This document shows positions 52,250 to 64,000 of a stretch of 64,000 nt of DNA, piece by piece (the stretch's first letter is position 1; the number at the start of each line of letters is the position of its first letter). The position numbers and the translations under genes were made by a program. The DNA is taken from positions 37,970,443 through 38,034,442 of the forward strand of contig NC_083571.1 in NCBI RefSeq assembly GCF_027579695.1, in the 5' to 3' direction. Source of the stretch: Neoarius graeffei. Its lineage: Eukaryota; Chordata; Actinopteri; Siluriformes; Ariidae. The notes beneath the pieces were generated by a model. It searched no databases and was not told where the DNA came from. It saw only the letters and a program-made list of their open reading frames with translations.

Positions 52250-54540
52250 ACATTCTGCTGGTCTCCGTCATCTCCTGCATCCTGTAAAAATTAGAAATTG
52301 CTGTTTTCACGACAACGCCATTTAGTGTTGTAAGGGCAGCCAAAATGTTCCCAATGATGGAAAGCACTTGACCAGAAGGTTTTCACACATCAGGAATTTT
52401 ATGGGACCACAGAATGCATTTGAGGGGTAAATACTGCAGAATGATACAATTAATCTGACTCCATTAACTTACCAAATGACCCACAATATAACCAGGCAGT
52501 ATATAAGCTCATTATGTGTAATAGAATGGCCCATGGGGAGTTGTAGGAATGTTTAAATAAATTACCAGTTCATTAATGCAATAAACAGTAAGCTTCAGCG
52601 TTCCCAGTCAAACTGAATGTAAGGTAAAACCAAATGGATCAGTTCAATCATAACAAAAAAAAGTGAATAAACAGGTTGGATGCCAAATACACAAAATAAC
52701 CTGATAAATCTGAATGCATGAGGTGGAAGATACCAAACCCACACTGGAAATCACAAACACCCTGAATATGGCATTTAATTAGTCTCAGGACTCGCACAGG
52801 TAAAAACTATGAGCTCACATGTGATATGAGTGCACAGAACAGCATCCGTAAGCAGAAAAACATTCTTGCAAGGGAGTGTTTCTGCTCCAAAAGCACACAG
52901 AACAGTATTCCTGTGCTTGCGTAACAACAACATTTGTACAACTACATTTGTTTTACAGTAATATCAGCCTTGAAATCACTGAAAGAATGAGGATTGTGGT
53001 TCTACTTCCTGCTCCTATATGTTTGAAAAGTGCCATAAATTTTTGCTTTAAAGGTGCATCCTTCCAATGGGCATTCAATTGTTTCATGATTCTTCAGAAG
53101 ATATCCAACATGATGAAAAAAATCTTTCTCACTTGAAAAAGGGGTGCTACACTGTTGTATCTCGTAACGGCTATTACATTTGATAAAAGAAAGATCACAA
53201 ATGCTTGCATATTAACCTATACTGACAAATATATATCTAACCCATGTCAGTGTTCATCGGATGTGTGAGAAATGCGCAAAATAGGGTACCTCAGGATTAG
53301 CTGCAGAATTGTTCAGGCTGTGTCCAACTGACAATGCACATCTGTACAAAGATACAGGCCATATTAGACATGTTACATCAACATGACACTGTTATACAGA
53401 CGACGTAAATTCAGTATTTTTAAAAGCCAAGAACATGCGCTTAATGTAGCTGCAAACCATCAAAATTTGAAAGAATACTGATACTGATGAACATTGCGAG
53501 CCCATGTGCCTGACTTTAAAAGAGAACAAAAGTGCTTTAACCAGGGCGTAAAAATATTCATTTTAGCTATTGTTAGCAATGTTTTTGTTGCTAGTCTGAG
53601 CTGGCTATGCTTTCCACCCAAGTATAGGTGTCCTATATTGTCATGATCACAACTAGCCCTGAATGACACAGTTAGGCTGGCATCAGCTTTCAAACAATAA
53701 AACAATCAAACTGAATCAAAACCAACCGATGATGAGCTTGAATAAGTCAGCATCGTTCACCATCTAGTATATAGCTAGCTAACGTTAGTCAGCCAATTAA
53801 ACTAACAATGTAATATTCGCAAGTGATAAATCTGAAAGACAAACAGGTTGCAGATATTTTAATTCTTAGTTTTACATTTGCAAAGCTTAATTTTTGAAGC
53901 GAACACAAGAAGTACTGGGAGCATGTGGTCTTGACTTCCCTCAGTAACTATACTAGGGCCAAGATTCATTTTTTACAGGGAACCTAAGCATGGAGATGTG
54001 TGATAACATTTCAATTAATTTCAAGCTTGGTTCTTGGGCATTAGATCCTTGATTAGATGGTCTCATTATACCCTCTTTACTGTGCCTTGGGTCATTGTGA
54101 AGTCTTGCCCATTGCATTTGTGCATTTCTAAGTGTGATAGCTCTGTGTTCTGGTGTCTCCTGGTCTCACTGCACATTACACTGTATTTATGGATTTAGCA
54201 CCAGTCAATTTCACTATAAGCAAATTCTCAAAGATGACAGACTGTTGATTCACCGCTCTGAAGGACATTATATAAGTTACAGACTGACAGTACAGACTGA
54301 CATCCATCACCTCTGCAATATCCAAACTCTAGTGCAGATATTGTAACAGATAGTGCAACAGAAATGATCCATTTCCTGATGAATTATGAGCTGAAGGCTT
54401 GGAGTAAACATTCTGCTCCTAAAACACACTCAGTTTGTAGCCATGAGTTTGGTACCTCATGACATTGTTGTCACAAGATACCAAAGTTTTGATTAAATAA
54501 AAAAAATGATCAAAGATAAAACTAATATTTGTCTACAACA
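52250..54540. other. Intergenic region upstream of intelectin
   Basis: No frame longer than about 85 codons with recognisable homology, no element ends found. Likely holds the distal 5' regulatory sequence of the gene that follows. Confidence 0.5.
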
Positions 54541-54551
54541 AGAGCATCCTT

Positions 54552-54553
54552 AT

Positions 54554-54585
<32 letters not shown>

Positions 54586-54594
54586 ACACACACA
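54552..54594 (+). promoter_or_regulatory. CT-rich tract just upstream of the TATA box
   Basis: (CT)n with a few interruptions, followed by CACACACA, ending two bases before TATAAAA. Such tracts can keep promoters nucleosome-poor; here the role is inferred only from position. Confidence 0.5.
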
Positions 54595-54595
54595 C

Positions 54596-54602
54596 TATAA
54601 AA
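54596..54602 (+). promoter_or_regulatory. TATA box of the intelectin gene
   Basis: TATAAAA, about 30 bases before the inferred start of exon 1 near 54626, with a CT tract upstream and a clean splice donor downstream at 54705. Confidence 0.75.
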
Positions 54603-54625
54603 ACCTTGCTGAAATCCACCTCAGT

Positions 54626-54704
54626 GCCCGACGCTGCTGTTCAACCTTCTGTGTGTAAAATAACTGAAGATCTGAAAACTTCAGGACCAAAGCAACACCT
54701 TCTG
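54626..54704 (+). other. itln: Intelectin exon 1, 5' untranslated
   Basis: The start is inferred from the TATA box, the end from donor TTCTG|GTGAGT at 54704/54705. It contains no ATG. It splices to an acceptor CCCCACAG at 55075, two bases before the start codon. Confidence 0.65.
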
Positions 54705-55077
54705 GTGAGTGACACCAATCTCCCTGGGACTGGTTTGGTTTCAGCAAATTTAATTTTTTTTATTTATTCATGGAAAAAAAGAAATAAAATAAAATAACCT
54801 GTTTAATTCTTTTGGCCTGATAGACACTTAGCGTGTGTTTAAAAGGCATTATTACAGTTTCTGATGGAATTATTCCACAGAAATATTGCACTTTATAAGA
54901 ACTGATAGTCTATCAAGAACTTTACATAAAATATTGCTGAACTTATGTTGTCTGATCAATAAGAGAGCATATATCTGAATTATATCTGTGTGTAGATGCA
55001 TGAAGCAAACAGTCGCTTGTTATTTACAGCCATTTCTTATTGAGAGTTCTGCATGTGATTTTATTTTCCCCACAGTG

Positions 55078-62099
<7,022 letters not shown>

Positions 62100-62490
62100 G
62101 TGAGAATTAAATCTGTTCTGTTCACACAGTGATTAAAAGAAGACTTTAAACCAGGAGACTGGTATTTATGAGGCTCTAGTTAATATTATTAATATTATTG
62201 AAGCTCCAGGGTGTTTCTGAGATGAAGTCTGTCTCTTTAGGAAGATATCTGCCCCATGAGATTCTTATTCTGCCCACATTTAAAGGCAACATTCAGACAC
62301 ACCATGACTAAAGCACCACTTCACCTGAGGAGTCATTTATACATGTAAATTAATCAATTTGGAATCATTTACACACACAACTGAATCAAATGAGTCATTT
62401 GCACACGGAAATTAATCAACCGAGAAATAATTTGTAAAAATAAAAGAATCAGCCTGGAAGTAATTTACAAACACAAGTGAATCATGCTTA

Positions 62491-64000
62491 CAGTGGTGCT
62501 TGAAAGTTTGTGAACCCTTTAGAATTTTCTATATTTCTGCATAAATATGACCTAAAACATCATCAGATTTTCACACAAGTCCTAAAAGTAGATAAAGAGA
62601 ACCCAGTTAAACAAATGAGACACAAATATCATACTTGGTCATTTATTTATCAAGGAAAATGATCCAATATTACATATCTGTGAATGGCAAAAGTATGTGA
62701 ACCTCTCGGATTAGCAGTTAATTTGAAAGTGAAATTAGAGTCAGGTGTTTTCAGTCAGTGGGATGACAATCAGGTGTGAGTGGGCATCCTGTTTTATTTA
62801 AAGAACAGGGATCTATCAAAGTCTGATCTTCACAACACATGTTTGTGGAAGTGTATCATGGCATGAACAAAGGAGATTTCTGAGGACCTCAGAAAAAGCC
62901 TTGTTGATGCTCATCAGGCTGGAAAAGGTTACAAAACCATCATTAAAGAGTTTGGACTCCACCAATCCACAGTCAGACAAATTGTGTACAAATGGAGGAA
63001 ATTCAAGACCATTGTTACCCTCCCCAGGAGTGGCAGACCAACAAAGATCACTCCAAGAGCAAGGCGTGTAATAGTCAGCGAGGTCACAAAGGACCCCAGG
63101 GTAACTTCTGAGCAACTGAAGGCCTCTCTCACACTGGCTAATGTTAATGTTCATGAGTCCACCATCAGGAGAACACTGAACAACAATGGTGTGCATGGCA
63201 GGGTTGCAAGGAGAAAGCCACTGCTCTCCAAAAAGAACATTGCTGCTTGTCTGCACTTTGCTAAAGATCATGTGGACAAGCCAGAAGGCTGTTGGAAAAA
63301 TGTTTTGTGGAAAGATGAGACCAAAATAGAACTTTTTGTTTTAAATGAGAAGCATTCTGTTTGGAGAAAGGAAAACACTGCATCTCAACATAAGAACCTT
63401 ATCCCATCTGTGAAACATGGTGGCGGTAATATCATGGTTTGGGCCTGTTTTGCTGCATCTGGGCCAGGACGGCTTGCCATCATTGATGGAACAATGAATT
63501 CTGAATTAAATGAGCGAATTCTAAAGGAAAATGTCAGGACATCTGTCCATGAACTGAATCTCAAGAGAAGGTGGGTCATGCAGCAAGACAATGAGCCTAA
63601 GTACACAAGTCGTTCTACCAAAGAATGGTTGAAGAAGAATAAAGTTAATGTATTAGAATGGCCAAGTCAAAGTCCTGACCTTAATCCAATCGAAATGTTG
63701 TGGAAGGATCTGAAGCGAGCAGTTCATGTGAGGAAACCCACCAACATCCCAGAGTTGAAGCTGTTCTGTATGGAGGAATGGGCTAAAATTCCTCCAAGCC
63801 GGTGTGCAGGACTGATCAACAGTTACCGGAAACGTTTAGTTGCAGTTATTGCTGCACAAGGGGGTCACACCAGATACTGAAAGCAAAGGTTCACATACTT
63901 TTGCCACTCACAAATATGTAATATTGGGCCATTTTCCACAATAAATAAATGACCAAGTATAATATTTTTGTCTCATTTGTTAAACTGGGTTCTCTTTATC
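62491..64000 (+). mobile_element. Tc1/mariner element, copy B, right end outside window
   Basis: TA then CAGTGGTGCTTGAAAGTTTG at 62491, same family as 9630-11647. By comparison with copy A its right terminus should lie within about 100 bases past 64000. It is inserted in the last intelectin intron, in the same orientation as the gene. Confidence 0.93.
62858..63880 (+). pseudogene. Tc1 transposase, intact apart from a stop at codon 3
   Basis: ATG at 62858, then GCA, TGA, and an open frame to the stop at 63878-63880; 341 codons in all, the normal Tc1 length. HTH regions DLRKSLVDAHQAGKGYKTI and RVTSEQLKASLTLANVNVHE, linker GRPTKITPRARRVIV, and the DD34E core: WKDETKIELF, MQQDNEPKYTS and PDLNPIEMLWKDL, with 34 residues between the second Asp and Glu. 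Copy A has CGA at codon 3 (MARTKE), so a single C-to-T change explains the stop. The next ATG (62984) would lose the first DNA-binding domain. Confidence 0.93.

Overview
This window is repeat-rich vertebrate DNA. The V-SINEs with GATGA tails, Tc1/mariner elements, many hAT elements, two Gmr1-like Ty3/gypsy families and an intron-split intelectin gene point to a teleost fish. A catfish-like lineage is my guess, made only from the look of the V-SINE family. There are no bacterial features, operons or CRISPR arrays, and almost all open frames are transposon remnants.

Layout. 0-9 kb: the end of a GTF2IRD2-type hAT, then the first copy (I) of a low-copy unit split by a 4.96-kb hAT that itself holds a Harbinger-like element, a third hAT and a helicase-fragment element. 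8.9-12.6 kb: an internally deleted hAT, cut by a Tc1 element, itself cut by a 405-bp chimeric LTR element. 12.6-15 kb: almost featureless. 15-18.7 kb: a decayed Gmr1-like retrotransposon. 18.7-20.8 kb: unit copy II. 21.6-30.2 kb: a hAT stack holding a second Gmr1-like copy with paired 321-bp LTRs and a LINE fragment. 30.3-35.8 kb: a different, longer Gmr1-like element. 36.7-40.1 kb: a broken hAT transposase gene with V-SINEs in it. 41-45 kb: unit copy III with three V-SINEs and a Tc1 relic. 45.2-47.8 kb: a retroelement end split by an R2-like LINE with a 99-bp flanking duplication. 48.6-50.8 kb: a palindromic piggyBac-like element with a CGGATG-rich element inside. 51.3-52.2 kb: two host/hAT fragments.

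The one convincing host gene is intelectin on the + strand: TATA box at 54596, a non-coding first exon, then seven coding exons from 55078 to 62099. They encode 254 residues in one continuous frame; the last exon lies beyond the window. Its introns have collected two V-SINEs, a solo LTR, a 12-bp degenerate repeat and, in the last intron, a Tc1 element whose only visible coding defect is a stop at codon 3.

The genes do not form a pathway. What ties the window together is insertion history. Target-site duplications (TSDs) and the three paralogous unit copies, which supply empty sites, let the order of many insertions be read directly. Boundaries were read by eye; percent identities were not computed except where a count is given.
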